Positions 24,576-32,963 of a stretch of 64,000 nucleotides of DNA are shown here, piece by piece (positions within the stretch are counted from its first letter, which is position 1; each line of letters starts with the position of its first letter). Position numbers and translations under genes: made by a program. The notes under the pieces were generated by a model. It searched no databases, was not told where the DNA came from, and worked only from the letters and a program-made list of their open reading frames with translations. The DNA lies in assembly GCA_036488875.1 (NCBI GenBank), contig DASXGW010000001.1, positions 1 to 64,000 of the forward strand. Direction: 5' to 3'. This DNA is from Candidatus Baltobacteraceae bacterium (lineage in GTDB: Bacteria > Vulcanimicrobiota > Vulcanimicrobiia > Vulcanimicrobiales > Vulcanimicrobiaceae).

Positions 24576-27500
24576 ATGATCCGGAGATCCCTCCGGCACG
24601 GCCTCACCGCTGTGATTCTCCTCGTCGCAATGCTTAGCCAGGGAACATGGGCACTGGCTGGCGTGACGGGCGGTCTCACCGGTGTTGCAGTCGATGCCGA
24701 TACTTCGGCGCCCGTTGCAGGTGCGACGGTGACGGCGAACTCGCCGTCCCAAAGCGCAACCGTAACAACGGACGCCTCCGGTCACTTCACGTTTCTGACG
24801 TTATCGCCAGATACGTATACCGTGACCGTCACGAAGAGCGGTTTTCAAACGGTCAGTGCTCCAGGCCAAATCGTTTTCGCCGACACGGTGCAAACGGTTA
24901 CGGTGCGCCTGGTCAAAGCGCTCAAGACCATCGCTCACGTCACCTCGACGGGCGCCGGCGCGCTCGTCAAATCCGGTACTACGAACGACGTTTACTCGGT
25001 AAACGCCGCGGCAATCGGCGCGACGCAGGCCCTGGGTGGTGGCGGAAGCCTCAACTCGGCGTACTCTGCGATTTCGTCGGTTCCCGGTGCGTACGTACCG
25101 CCGAACCAAATGGGTTACTATCAAACGGTCGTCATCCGCGGTGGTGACTATGACCAGGTTGGCTACGAGTTTGACGGCGTTCCCGTCAACCGCTCGTTCG
25201 ACAACTATCCGTCGAGCTCGGCCTCGTCGCTTGGTAACGCCGAAGTCCAGGTTTACACTGGTTCGGCCAACGCCAACGCCGAGAGCCAAGGTCTCGCCGG
25301 CTACATCAACCAGGTCATCAAGTCGGGAACGTATCCGGGCTATGCCGACGGCGAACTCGGTATCGGCACGCCCACGTTCTACCACAAGGCTCAAATCGAG
25401 ACCGGTGGAGCGACCCCCGATCGTAATCTGTCTTGGTACGTCGGCGTTGCCGGTTACAACCAAGACTTCAACTACGTGACCCAAGACAACAATCAGGCCA
25501 CCGACAACTTTGCCGGTGCGCCGATTGCCCCCGTCGGCAACCCAGGTTACGCGGGTGGCGCGTTCTATGCGATGGGTCCGTTCAACTACGCGGCGCTCTC
25601 GAACCTACAGGTTCGTGACACGGTAGCAAACGTGCACATCGGAATCCCGCATCACAACGATGCGGGTCGCGACGACGTCCAAGTTCTGTGGGACAGTGAA
25701 ACGATTCACAACCTGTTCTACAGCACGACCAACGACATCACGGCCACGAACGGCTTATGCCCGGTCGGCGGAGCGGCTTGCGCTACCAGCCTCCTTGGTT
25801 CTCCCCCGGTCTATGTCGACGGCCTGCACTACACGGGTCCGGCGTCGAACATCGGCTCGACGTTCAGCGCATCCGGCCTTAACTCGCTTGCTGGGGACGT
25901 CAAGACCTACTACTTCCCGAGCAGCGTGAATCGCACGGCGCCGAACAATGTGATTCCGAATACGGCGAGTGACTCGATCTGGAACGATCAAGAGATCGTC
26001 AAGCTGCAGTACACGAAGAACATCGGTTCGACGTCGTTTCTGCGGCTGTACGGCTACACGTACTACAGCGACTGGCTGCAGAACGGGCCGCAGACGACCT
26101 TTGCGGCTTACGCCGGATGCTGTTCGCCGGACTACGAGCTGACCTCGCACACGCGCGGCCTCAGCTTGCAGTACCAGAACCAGTTCAACGCACAGAACCT
26201 GCTCTCGTTCGAGTCCGGGTTCACGACGTCGAGCACGGTTCGTGACAATAACGCGTTCTACGGTGTCGGCAGCGGCGCGGCCGTGGTCGTCAATGCGGCA
26301 GATCCGCTCGACGGCTACTGTTTCACGCCGGGCTCTACCAAGACGCAAAAGCCGGTGGCTTGCACCGGTCCGAACGGGAACTACCAGAACACGGTCTCGT
26401 TCGGCACCATTCAGAGCGGCGGAGCTCCGGCATTGCCGGGCAAGTGCGTCGATCCGAACGTGGCGTCGACGGCGTGTACGTATCTCATGGCTGAAAACGG
26501 CCTGAGCCGCACGTACAACGCGGTAACGCCGCGATTCTTCTCGTCGTCGTTGACCGACGAATTCCGACCGAGCGACCGTTGGTTGCTCAACCTCGGCCTT
26601 CGTCTCGACGACTTCACGTACATCGGCCAGAACACCAATACCGGCTTGTACGCCGGCGAAGGGCCGAATGCTCGGCAGTTCTGGGTGAACTCCTACAACC
26701 TGAACACCTGCTTCAACACGGTCACCGGACAGCCGTATCAACGGACCTCTCCGGGCGCACCGTGCGGAGACGAACCCAATACGACGAATCCGGGCACGCC
26801 GTCGTACTTCTCCAACTCGCAGGGCGCGTTCACGTTCCCGATCTGGCAGCCGCGTGTCAGCGGCACCTACACCATCAATCCGGACAACGTGCTGCGCTTC
26901 TCGATGGGGCGGTACACGCAAGGTCCGGTGACGGCGTTCCAACAATACAACCGCGCGCAGGACAACGTTGCCTCCTACGACTGCAACACGTTCTGTAAGT
27001 TCGGTCGCTTCGCACCGATCGGTGCGATTCTGCCTGCGAACTCGCTCAACTCCGACTTCTCGTGGGAGAGCCACCTCAAGGGCACGGACTGGTCGTTCAA
27101 GCTGACGCCGTTCTTGCGGCAAACGCAGGACCAGAACCAGGAGTTCTTCCTGGATCAGAAGACGGCGTTCGTTTCCGGTCTCGACGTCGGCGGCCAGCGC
27201 AGCCAAGGCGTGGAGTTCCAACTGTCGAAGGGCGATTTCTCGCGTAACGGCCTTTCGGGACAGCTCTCCTTCGCCTACACCAACTCCTACATCAAGTACG
27301 GTAACCTTACGTCCGGCTTGTACGGTACGAGCGTGTTGACGACGATCAACCAAGCCATGTCGCAGTACAACGCCTATACGGCGGCGTGCGCGCCTGGCGG
27401 GAAGTTCGTCGGCAAGCTGGGTCCCAACCACGTCCCGTTCTGCGGTGTGACGAGCTCGGGTGCCGCAGCGGCTCCGTGCTACACGCCGTTCAACCGGGCA

Positions 27501-28253
27501 ACCGGAACCGGCGGCGCCGCGGTGTACAAATGTACCCCCGGTGATGTTGGAAACCCGTACTGGAACGATCCGCAGACGCTGTGGTCGTTGGATGCCAACT
27601 ATCCGACCTACAGCATCTTCCCGGGCGCGATGCAGTCCTCGAACGCTGGCTTCGGCGCTCCATACGTAGCGACGTTGCTGCTGAACTATAAGCACGACAA
27701 GTTCGCCGTTACTCCGTCCTTGCAGTTTGAAGGCGGAATGCGGTATGGTGCTCCGCTGGTCAACCCGGGTATCGACCCGGCCGGCTGCTGGCACACCCTC
27801 GCGGGTGCGGCTGGTGCAAACGGGGGCGGTCGTTACGACGCAGCCGGATGCGGCCAGTTGAGCGCGATTCCCGACACGTACACGAATCAGTTCGACGGTT
27901 TGGGATCGTTCGTCCAACCCAACAACATCGCCATGAACCTCCAGCTGAGCTACGACGTTAGCCCGCGCATCAACCTAACCGGTGTGCTGGCCAACCTCTT
28001 CAACACCTGCTGGGGCGGATCGGTCGAGCCGTGGACCTACAACAACGGTTCGATCTGCTCGTACGATCTCGGCGGTTTCGCCGGCGAGATTCTCCCTGTT
28101 GGAAACGTGTACAACCCGACCCACTTCGGGCAATCGCGGATTCAACCGTTCGTGAAATACCCGTATGGACCGGTCTTCGGACCGTTCAACCAGGACGGCA
28201 ACTCGACGTCGAGCCCGTTCAACTTCTTCGTGACGGCGACGGTCAAGATCTAA
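24576..28253 (+). CDS. TonB-dependent receptor with carboxypeptidase-regulatory-like domain
   Basis: ATG 24576 follows GAGGAGG by five bases and starts a signal peptide ending near ALA at 27. The 1225-residue protein then has a carboxypeptidase-regulatory-like Ig fold (about 30-110, GLTGVAVDADTSAPVAGATV), a plug domain (VVIRGGDYDQVGYEFDGVPVN near 190) and a beta-barrel to the end. It lacks an obvious TonB box beyond the N-terminal region. Several extracellular loops are cysteine-rich (AGCCSPDYE, CFTPGS...VACTGP). Such receptors import large or scarce ligands using TonB; the substrate is unknown. It has its own strong terminator. Confidence 0.9.
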   Translation: MIRRSLRHGLTAVILLVAMLSQGTWALAGVTGGLTGVAVDADTSAPVAGATVTANSPSQSATVTTDASGHFTFLTLSPDTYTVTVTKSGFQTVSAPGQIVFADTVQTVTVRLVKALKTIAHVTSTGAGALVKSGTTNDVYSVNAAAIGATQALGGGGSLNSAYSAISSVPGAYVPPNQMGYYQTVVIRGGDYDQVGYEFDGVPVNRSFDNYPSSSASSLGNAEVQVYTGSANANAESQGLAGYINQVIKSGTYPGYADGELGIGTPTFYHKAQIETGGATPDRNLSWYVGVAGYNQDFNYVTQDNNQATDNFAGAPIAPVGNPGYAGGAFYAMGPFNYAALSNLQVRDTVANVHIGIPHHNDAGRDDVQVLWDSETIHNLFYSTTNDITATNGLCPVGGAACATSLLGSPPVYVDGLHYTGPASNIGSTFSASGLNSLAGDVKTYYFPSSVNRTAPNNVIPNTASDSIWNDQEIVKLQYTKNIGSTSFLRLYGYTYYSDWLQNGPQTTFAAYAGCCSPDYELTSHTRGLSLQYQNQFNAQNLLSFESGFTTSSTVRDNNAFYGVGSGAAVVVNAADPLDGYCFTPGSTKTQKPVACTGPNGNYQNTVSFGTIQSGGAPALPGKCVDPNVASTACTYLMAENGLSRTYNAVTPRFFSSSLTDEFRPSDRWLLNLGLRLDDFTYIGQNTNTGLYAGEGPNARQFWVNSYNLNTCFNTVTGQPYQRTSPGAPCGDEPNTTNPGTPSYFSNSQGAFTFPIWQPRVSGTYTINPDNVLRFSMGRYTQGPVTAFQQYNRAQDNVASYDCNTFCKFGRFAPIGAILPANSLNSDFSWESHLKGTDWSFKLTPFLRQTQDQNQEFFLDQKTAFVSGLDVGGQRSQGVEFQLSKGDFSRNGLSGQLSFAYTNSYIKYGNLTSGLYGTSVLTTINQAMSQYNAYTAACAPGGKFVGKLGPNHVPFCGVTSSGAAAAPCYTPFNRATGTGGAAVYKCTPGDVGNPYWNDPQTLWSLDANYPTYSIFPGAMQSSNAGFGAPYVATLLLNYKHDKFAVTPSLQFEGGMRYGAPLVNPGIDPAGCWHTLAGAAGANGGGRYDAAGCGQLSAIPDTYTNQFDGLGSFVQPNNIAMNLQLSYDVSPRINLTGVLANLFNTCWGGSVEPWTYNNGSICSYDLGGFAGEILPVGNVYNPTHFGQSRIQPFVKYPYGPVFGPFNQDGNSTSSPFNFFVTATVKI

Positions 28254-28290
28254 TCTCGACCTGAACCCCTAACGAATAAGGGAAAGGAAA

Positions 28291-28316
28291 GGCCCCCGCA
28301 ACCGCGGGGGCCTTTT
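28291..28316. terminator. Bidirectional rho-independent terminator
   Basis: A 9-bp perfect GC stem (GGCCCCCGC / GCGGGGGCC, 28291-28299 and 28304-28312) with a 4-base loop is followed by TTTT on the plus strand and preceded by AAAGGAAA, giving a T-rich run on the minus strand. It serves the receptor gene and the convergent RseB-like gene. Confidence 0.9.
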
Positions 28317-29332
28317 CATATCGAGGACGCTATCCGTTTAAGCTCTGCGAGCTCGAGTTCGCCGACCAGCGCGTAACGCAGACCGCGATCGCGCCACGCG
28401 AGCAAGGTCGTCGGTCCGCTCTCGGCATAATCGGCGGCGCTGCCGCCGATGGTCGTTGGTTGCGGATGAAACCGGCCCATGTTGACGGTTGCCGACGCGT
28501 CGTTTTCGAACAGCGAGACGGTACGCAGTCCGTCGGAGTAGAGGACGTGCAGCGTCCGCACGCCGTGCAAGGTGACGATGCTTCCCTCGACCGGCGAAAA
28601 GCCGTCGGGCAAAAACCTCGGTTCGCGGGCGGCGAAGCCGGCGTTTGCGGTTACCGCGTGCGGGTCGTCCGACGGCGTGGCGAAGCTCGGCCCGGAAACG
28701 TTGGCATAGCCGCGCGGAAGGGCGAAATCCGCGTCGGGCATCGGCGCGCCGAAGCGCACTTCTTCGAATCGCGTTTCGGCGAGCAGCGAGCCGTCGCCGG
28801 CAAACTGTTGCTTGTCGAGCACGATCTTCGTCGCGGTGTCGATTTTCACGATCACCGTCGTCTGACGCGTGTAGCGACTGACCAGCGCGACGTCGGCGAC
28901 CTCACGGCCGTCGACCGTTTCGGCGCCGCGCTTGACGGCGCGGTAGTTCTGCCGGAGCAGCAGATAGTTGTTGTCGATCGCGATCTGATCGTTGACGGCG
29001 TCGTTCTTTCCGGCGACCACGCGGCGGCGTTTCACGTCGACGGAATACGACGCAACGCCTTTGGTGATGACGTAGTCGCCGGCGAGCGTCGAAGGCGTCG
29101 TATAACGGCGCATCGTCATATTGGGGGCGCGGTGCTCGATGCGGAAGACCGACGCTTGCGAACCGGCGTTGCCGATGCGCACCATCTGGACCGTTCCGGC
29201 GTATGAAATCGTCGCGGGCGCCGCCATCGCGTCGTAGACGAGCGCGTCGGCGGGCTCCTCACCCGTCGCGCCGGCGGAAGGGATCCCGGCGACCAACGCC
29301 CCGCAGCAGGCCAGCAGCGCGACGGCCTTCAC
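28316..29332 (-). CDS. RseB/MucB-like sigma-factor regulatory protein
   Basis: GTG 29332 overlaps the anti-sigma stop by four bases and gives a signal peptide (VKAVALLACCGALVAG). The 338-residue protein matches RseB: an N-terminal lipoprotein-sorting-like domain (SYAGTVQMVRIGNAG, RIEHRAPNMTMRRY) and a smaller C-terminal domain with PRFLPDGFSPVEG and LHVLYSDGLRTVSLFEN. RseB binds the periplasmic side of the anti-sigma factor and senses envelope lipids or LPS. Together with the two upstream genes this forms a sigma/anti-sigma/RseB module. Its end touches the bidirectional terminator. Confidence 0.8.
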   Translation of the reverse strand: MKAVALLACCGALVAGIPSAGATGEEPADALVYDAMAAPATISYAGTVQMVRIGNAGSQASVFRIEHRAPNMTMRRYTTPSTLAGDYVITKGVASYSVDVKRRRVVAGKNDAVNDQIAIDNNYLLLRQNYRAVKRGAETVDGREVADVALVSRYTRQTTVIVKIDTATKIVLDKQQFAGDGSLLAETRFEEVRFGAPMPDADFALPRGYANVSGPSFATPSDDPHAVTANAGFAAREPRFLPDGFSPVEGSIVTLHGVRTLHVLYSDGLRTVSLFENDASATVNMGRFHPQPTTIGGSAADYAESGPTTLLAWRDRGLRYALVGELELAELKRIASSI

Positions 29333-29817
29333 CGTGCGTCGTCCTGTTCCGACGCGAATGCCGCCGGCTGGATCGCGCTTTCGGAGAACGGCATGTCGGT
29401 CGCGAGCGCGGCGTGATTGTCGAGGTACGTCGCCGCATCGATCGTCGCCATCTGAACCGTGCCTTGGTGCGGGCCGCCAACCACGAAATAGACGATCAGC
29501 GCGATCGCCACGAGCGCCGGGATGGCGATCGCGGGGCGCAACGCACGCGTCAGGGCTTCCCACCAGGGCGCGCCTTGCGGTTGCGATGCAATTGCCGCCT
29601 CGACGATGCGCTGCGCGAAGCCGGGCGGCAGGTCGCGTTCCGTGGCGCGCGCGTGCTCGCGAAGCACTTCGCCTAGCCGCGCTTCCGTCTCGAGCGCTTC
29701 GGAGCACGACGCGCAGCTGCCGAGGTGCGCGTGGACGTCGGCATCCCGCTGCGCCGGCAGCTCGCCGCGCACGTAGTCGTTCAACTCTTCGAGCATAGGA
29801 TGTTCGTTTGTTTTCAT
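29329..29817 (-). CDS. Zinc-finger anti-sigma factor
   Basis: The ATG at 29817 overlaps the sigma stop (ATGA). The 162-residue protein has a cytoplasmic zinc-binding anti-sigma motif (HAHLGSCASC near residues 29-38), a single TM helix (about 95-112, AIAIPALVAIALIVYFVVGG) and a short periplasmic tail. It should hold the ECF sigma factor inactive at the membrane and release it on an envelope signal, with the RseB-like protein as cofactor. Its 3' end is coupled to that gene by GTGA. Confidence 0.85.
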   Translation of the reverse strand: MKTNEHPMLEELNDYVRGELPAQRDADVHAHLGSCASCSEALETEARLGEVLREHARATERDLPPGFAQRIVEAAIASQPQGAPWWEALTRALRPAIAIPALVAIALIVYFVVGGPHQGTVQMATIDAATYLDNHAALATDMPFSESAIQPAAFASEQDDAR

Positions 29818-30386
29818 GATGAAGACGATTTCATGTACCGGGTGACGAGTTTTTTTAGTTGGCCCCGCGCGCGGTGCAGCCTCGAACGAACGGTACCGAT
29901 CGAGCATCCGACGATTTCTGAGATCTCCTGATAACTACACTCCTCAATGTCGGCGAGGACGACGATTTGCCGCTGTTCCGGTGCCAGTGCCGCAAGTGCC
30001 TTGGAAACCGGTTCGCTGAGCTGGGCCTCGACGTATTCGTCGATCGGCGTGATCGCCAGAGGCCGCTCGGTTCCGTAGCCTTGAGGCTCGTTGTCTTCCG
30101 GAATCTCTTCTTGATAACGTCCTTTTCGCCGTCGAAGTTCGTCGCGGTGCAGATTGGTGACGATGCGATAAATCCAGCTCAGGAACGACGTCCCGGGCTT
30201 GAAGCTGCGCCAGGCCCGATAGACGCGAATGAAGGCCTCCTGCGTGAGGTCGCGCGCGTCGGCCTCGTTGTGGGTCAAGCGAAGCGCGAAGTTATAGGTC
30301 GCCTTGCCGTATTGCTCGACTGCCGTTTCCAAGAAGGCAACCTGTTCGGGGGTTGCCGGTTCGAACGGCTTGCGCGGCGCGGCCAC
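29814..30386 (-). CDS. ECF RNA polymerase sigma factor
   Basis: A 190-residue sigma-70 factor with only regions 2 and 4. Region 2 shows LTHNEADARDLTQEAFIRVYRAWRSF and TSFLSWIYRIVTN; region 4 shows LAPEQRQIVVLADIEECSYQEISE and the helix-turn-helix VGCSIGTVRSRLHRARG. GTG 30386 is the first start after the SCO stop and gives the usual ECF length; no ribosome binding site is clear, so translation may depend on the SCO gene. It is followed by its anti-sigma and RseB genes. Linkage to copper-delivery SCO proteins suggests it might respond to copper or envelope stress. Confidence 0.9.
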   Translation of the reverse strand: MAAPRKPFEPATPEQVAFLETAVEQYGKATYNFALRLTHNEADARDLTQEAFIRVYRAWRSFKPGTSFLSWIYRIVTNLHRDELRRRKGRYQEEIPEDNEPQGYGTERPLAITPIDEYVEAQLSEPVSKALAALAPEQRQIVVLADIEECSYQEISEIVGCSIGTVRSRLHRARGQLKKLVTRYMKSSSS

Positions 30387-30387
30387 G

Positions 30388-31344
30388 CTAGTGCGAGCGG
30401 GCCCAGAGCACGCGACCCACGGCCCAGAGGGTCGTCGCCACGATGCCAAAGATCGCGAAGAACATGACGGTCTCGAGCAAAGTGATGCCGGCCGATTGAC
30501 TGCCGCCGCACAACGCAACGACGCCGGCGATGAGCGAAAGCCGCCAGCGCTCGAATGGATTGCTGGACAAGCCGGCGACGGCGCGCGCTTGGGCGATCGC
30601 CGCCTCGGGATCCCAGCCGGCCGTCTGCACGACGTCGGCAACCCGGCCTCGCGGCGAAACGATGTAGAGGCGGTCGTTATGAATGTAGTTCGACGTGCTC
30701 ACGCGCATCGAATCGATGCCAAATTCATCGAGCACGTGTTGGACGATCGATCCCTTTCCGGTCATCATCGTCCAGATTCCCGGGCGCGCGCCGTATTGCG
30801 CCGCATAATCGCGCAGCACCGCGGGCGAGTCGTAGGGCGGATCGAGCGTAATTTCGGCCAGTGCGAACCGATTGGGATCGAGGTGCTGCTGCATGTACGC
30901 GAACTTCCCGCTGATCGCCGGGCAGAGCGTGCGGTCGGGGCAGCGCGTAAAGACGAACGATAGCAGCAGCGTCTTGCCCGCAAACGCGCGATCGAGCGTA
31001 ACCATGCGGCCATCCTGATCGACCAGCTCGGCTGCGGGCAGCGAAGCGTTGACGTCGACGGGAACGACGCGGCCGCGATCGGGCAGTCCCGGCGCGAATG
31101 CCGGCGCGGGCGCGGCGTTACGCAGGGTCCACGGCGTCGTGGAACGATCGAGATAGGCGTCGATCGAAACGCCCGGCTCGACGCGAACGTTCGGCGCCAG
31201 CCGATAGCGGCGTATCAGCGGCGGTAACGTCAGCGGCACCGCTTCGGTGCGAACGATCGCCTCGCTCGGCGACAGCGCGTCGACCACGACCCCGTGAACG
31301 GGTAGCACGGAAAGGGCGGCGGCCGCTAGCAAGGCGTGGAGCAT
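30388..31344 (-). CDS. SCO1/SenC-family protein with CusF-like N-domain
   Basis: A 318-residue protein. After a signal sequence come about 50 residues resembling a CusF-like copper-binding fold (GVVVDALSPSEAIVRTEAVP, VEPGVSI). A SCO thioredoxin-like domain follows (about 100-250), with LVDQDGRMVTLD and the metal site RCPDRTLCP (Cys135, Cys141), plus a later His in SNYIHNDR. The cysteines are five residues apart instead of three as in classic SCO1; this wider variant also occurs in other SCO proteins. One or two TM helices end the protein. It likely delivers copper to a cytochrome oxidase or handles thiols there. Its start overlaps the previous stop by one base (TGATG). Confidence 0.8.
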   Translation of the reverse strand: MLHALLAAAALSVLPVHGVVVDALSPSEAIVRTEAVPLTLPPLIRRYRLAPNVRVEPGVSIDAYLDRSTTPWTLRNAAPAPAFAPGLPDRGRVVPVDVNASLPAAELVDQDGRMVTLDRAFAGKTLLLSFVFTRCPDRTLCPAISGKFAYMQQHLDPNRFALAEITLDPPYDSPAVLRDYAAQYGARPGIWTMMTGKGSIVQHVLDEFGIDSMRVSTSNYIHNDRLYIVSPRGRVADVVQTAGWDPEAAIAQARAVAGLSSNPFERWRLSLIAGVVALCGGSQSAGITLLETVMFFAIFGIVATTLWAVGRVLWARSH

Positions 31345-31910
31345 CAGCTTTGCGCTTCGCGAAGGGCTGCGGCCAGCACTGCATCGGGATCGTCGTCGTC
31401 GTGTACGCTGCGCGTGACGCCGTTGCGGTCGATGAAGAAGACCACCGCGCTGTGCGCGACGTCGTAGGCGCCGTGCGGCTGCCGGCCGGGAATGCGCTGC
31501 GCCCAGACGTGATAGGCGCGCTCGACCGCATCGATCTGATCCGGCGTCCCGGTCAGCCCGACGACGCGTGCGTTTGCATCGCCAAACCGCGTGACGAAAC
31601 GGTGCATCGCCGCGACGGAATCGCGCTGGGGGTCCACGGTCACCAACGCAATCTCGACCGGCGTCTTAGCGCCCGGCCCGACGGCCAGCCGTGCGAGCTT
31701 TGCCAAGATGGCGGGACAGGTATCGGCACAATGCGTGAAACCGAACGTCAACACGACGGGCGTTCCGCGCTGCGACGCTAAGGCCCAGGAGCTGCCCGTA
31801 TCGTCGGTCAGCGTGAAACCGGGAGCCGCCGGCGCCCGGCTGCACGAGCAAAGCAACAGTGCCGCGGCTAGCGCTGCGGCAAGGTTCTTCACCGGGGGCG
31901 AAAGGGACAT
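31344..31910 (-). CDS. SCO1/SenC-family copper chaperone lipoprotein
   Basis: A 188-residue classic SCO protein: lipobox LLCSC at about residue 21, FTLTDDTG, the copper site THCADTCP (Cys61, Cys65), TVDPQRDS, and the third ligand His in YDVAHSAVVFFID. SCO proteins insert copper into the CuA site of cytochrome c oxidase. Start ATG 31910 lies only 28 bases from the divergent MauE-like gene. It begins a minus-strand run of two SCO genes and the sigma/anti-sigma/RseB module. Confidence 0.9.
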   Translation of the reverse strand: MSLSPPVKNLAAALAAALLLCSCSRAPAAPGFTLTDDTGSSWALASQRGTPVVLTFGFTHCADTCPAILAKLARLAVGPGAKTPVEIALVTVDPQRDSVAAMHRFVTRFGDANARVVGLTGTPDQIDAVERAYHVWAQRIPGRQPHGAYDVAHSAVVFFIDRNGVTRSVHDDDDPDAVLAAALREAQS

Positions 31911-31938
31911 CGGCTTTATTTATGACACTCGTTGGGTC

Positions 31939-32379
31939 GTGAAGGCTGCCGTTTTCGTCGTTCGGATTCTGGTCGGCGGATTGCTGCTGGCGACCGGGAT
32001 CCTCAAAGTGGGCCACCCGGCCGAGCTGGCGGCCGCGATCGCGGGCTTCCGCCTGCTGGGCGCCGGCGCGATCGGCCCGATGGCGCTCGCACTGCCGTAC
32101 GTCGAGCTCCTGTTGGGAATCTATCTCATCGTGGGACTCTTTACGCGGATCGTCGCCATCGTGTGCGCGGCGCAGTTCGCGGTGTACGCAGCGGCCATCG
32201 GCTCGGCGGTCGTGCGTCACATTCCCGCCGCCTGCGGATGCTTCGGACCCGGCGACGCCGCGGTTGCCGATTGGCCGCACGTTGCATTCGATCTGGTTCT
32301 CGCGTTTGCGAGCGCCTTCATCGCGTACGCTGCACCCGGCGCGTTGTCCGTCGATCGGAGGCTCGTAAAAAGCTCGTGA
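31939..32379 (+). CDS. MauE/DoxX-family membrane protein
   Basis: GTG 31939 gives 146 residues with four TM helices. Family motifs are FVVRILVGGLLLATGILKVGHP at the start and AFRLLGAG-like text after it, as in MauE/DoxX proteins. Near residue 98 HIPAACGCFGPG supplies a Cys-x-Cys typical of MauE-type proteins that work with a thioredoxin. It overlaps the TlpA-like gene by four bases (GTGA), which supports a joint role in thiol or disulfide transfer at the membrane. The gene is divergent from the SCO gene. Confidence 0.8.
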   Translation: MKAAVFVVRILVGGLLLATGILKVGHPAELAAAIAGFRLLGAGAIGPMALALPYVELLLGIYLIVGLFTRIVAIVCAAQFAVYAAAIGSAVVRHIPAACGCFGPGDAAVADWPHVAFDLVLAFASAFIAYAAPGALSVDRRLVKSS

Positions 32380-32963
32380 ATCGGCGTCAACTCGCCATCG
32401 CAACGATCGGCATCGTCGTTCTCATCGTCGCCGCGGCGGTTGCGTGGTACGTCACGCATCCGTCGCGGCAGTTGCAGAACGCTTCGCAATCCCCGATCGT
32501 CGGCAAAGCAAAAGTCGGTCAAATCGCGCCCGAGTTTCAAGCGTCGACCACCGGCGGTTTCTTCGACTTAGCAAAAACCGATAAGCCGGTCTTTCTCGAA
32601 GTCTTTGCGACGTGGTGTCCGCACTGTCAGCGCGAGACCGCGGTTCTCGACAAGCTCTATGCCGCCTATGGCTCGCGCGTCGCGTTCGTGGCCGTTTCGG
32701 GCAGCGACACGGCGATGGACAATACGTCCGAATCGTCGCCGCTCGACGTCTTGAACTTCGCGAAGCAGTTCAACGTTCGCTATCCGATCGCGTACGATCC
32801 GCTCATTCGCGAACCCAACAATCCTGAATCCGTCGCGAACCTGTATCTGCAAGGTGCCTTTCCCACCATCGCCGTCATCGGCAAAGACAAGAAAGTCACC
32901 TATCTCGAAACGGGCGAAATCTCGTACGACGATTTAGCCGCCCAAATCAAGAAAGTGCTTTAA
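32376..32963 (+). CDS. TlpA/ResA-like membrane-anchored thioredoxin
   Basis: A 195-residue protein with an N-terminal TM anchor (about 5-25) and a periplasmic thioredoxin domain bearing WCPHC (Cys81, Cys84) and the cis-Pro region GAFPTIAVIG. It starts at a GTG inside the stop of the MauE-like gene. It should reduce disulfides outside the membrane, for example in apocytochromes or the CuA site served by the neighbouring SCO proteins. Its stop overlaps the convergent gene by four bases. Confidence 0.85.
   Translation: MNRRQLAIATIGIVVLIVAAAVAWYVTHPSRQLQNASQSPIVGKAKVGQIAPEFQASTTGGFFDLAKTDKPVFLEVFATWCPHCQRETAVLDKLYAAYGSRVAFVAVSGSDTAMDNTSESSPLDVLNFAKQFNVRYPIAYDPLIREPNNPESVANLYLQGAFPTIAVIGKDKKVTYLETGEISYDDLAAQIKKVL

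Noticed and set aside
25755-27917. A 720-residue open frame antisense to the TonB receptor
   Set aside because: Arginine- and valine-rich shadow frame opposite a clear receptor; no ribosome binding site or domain.
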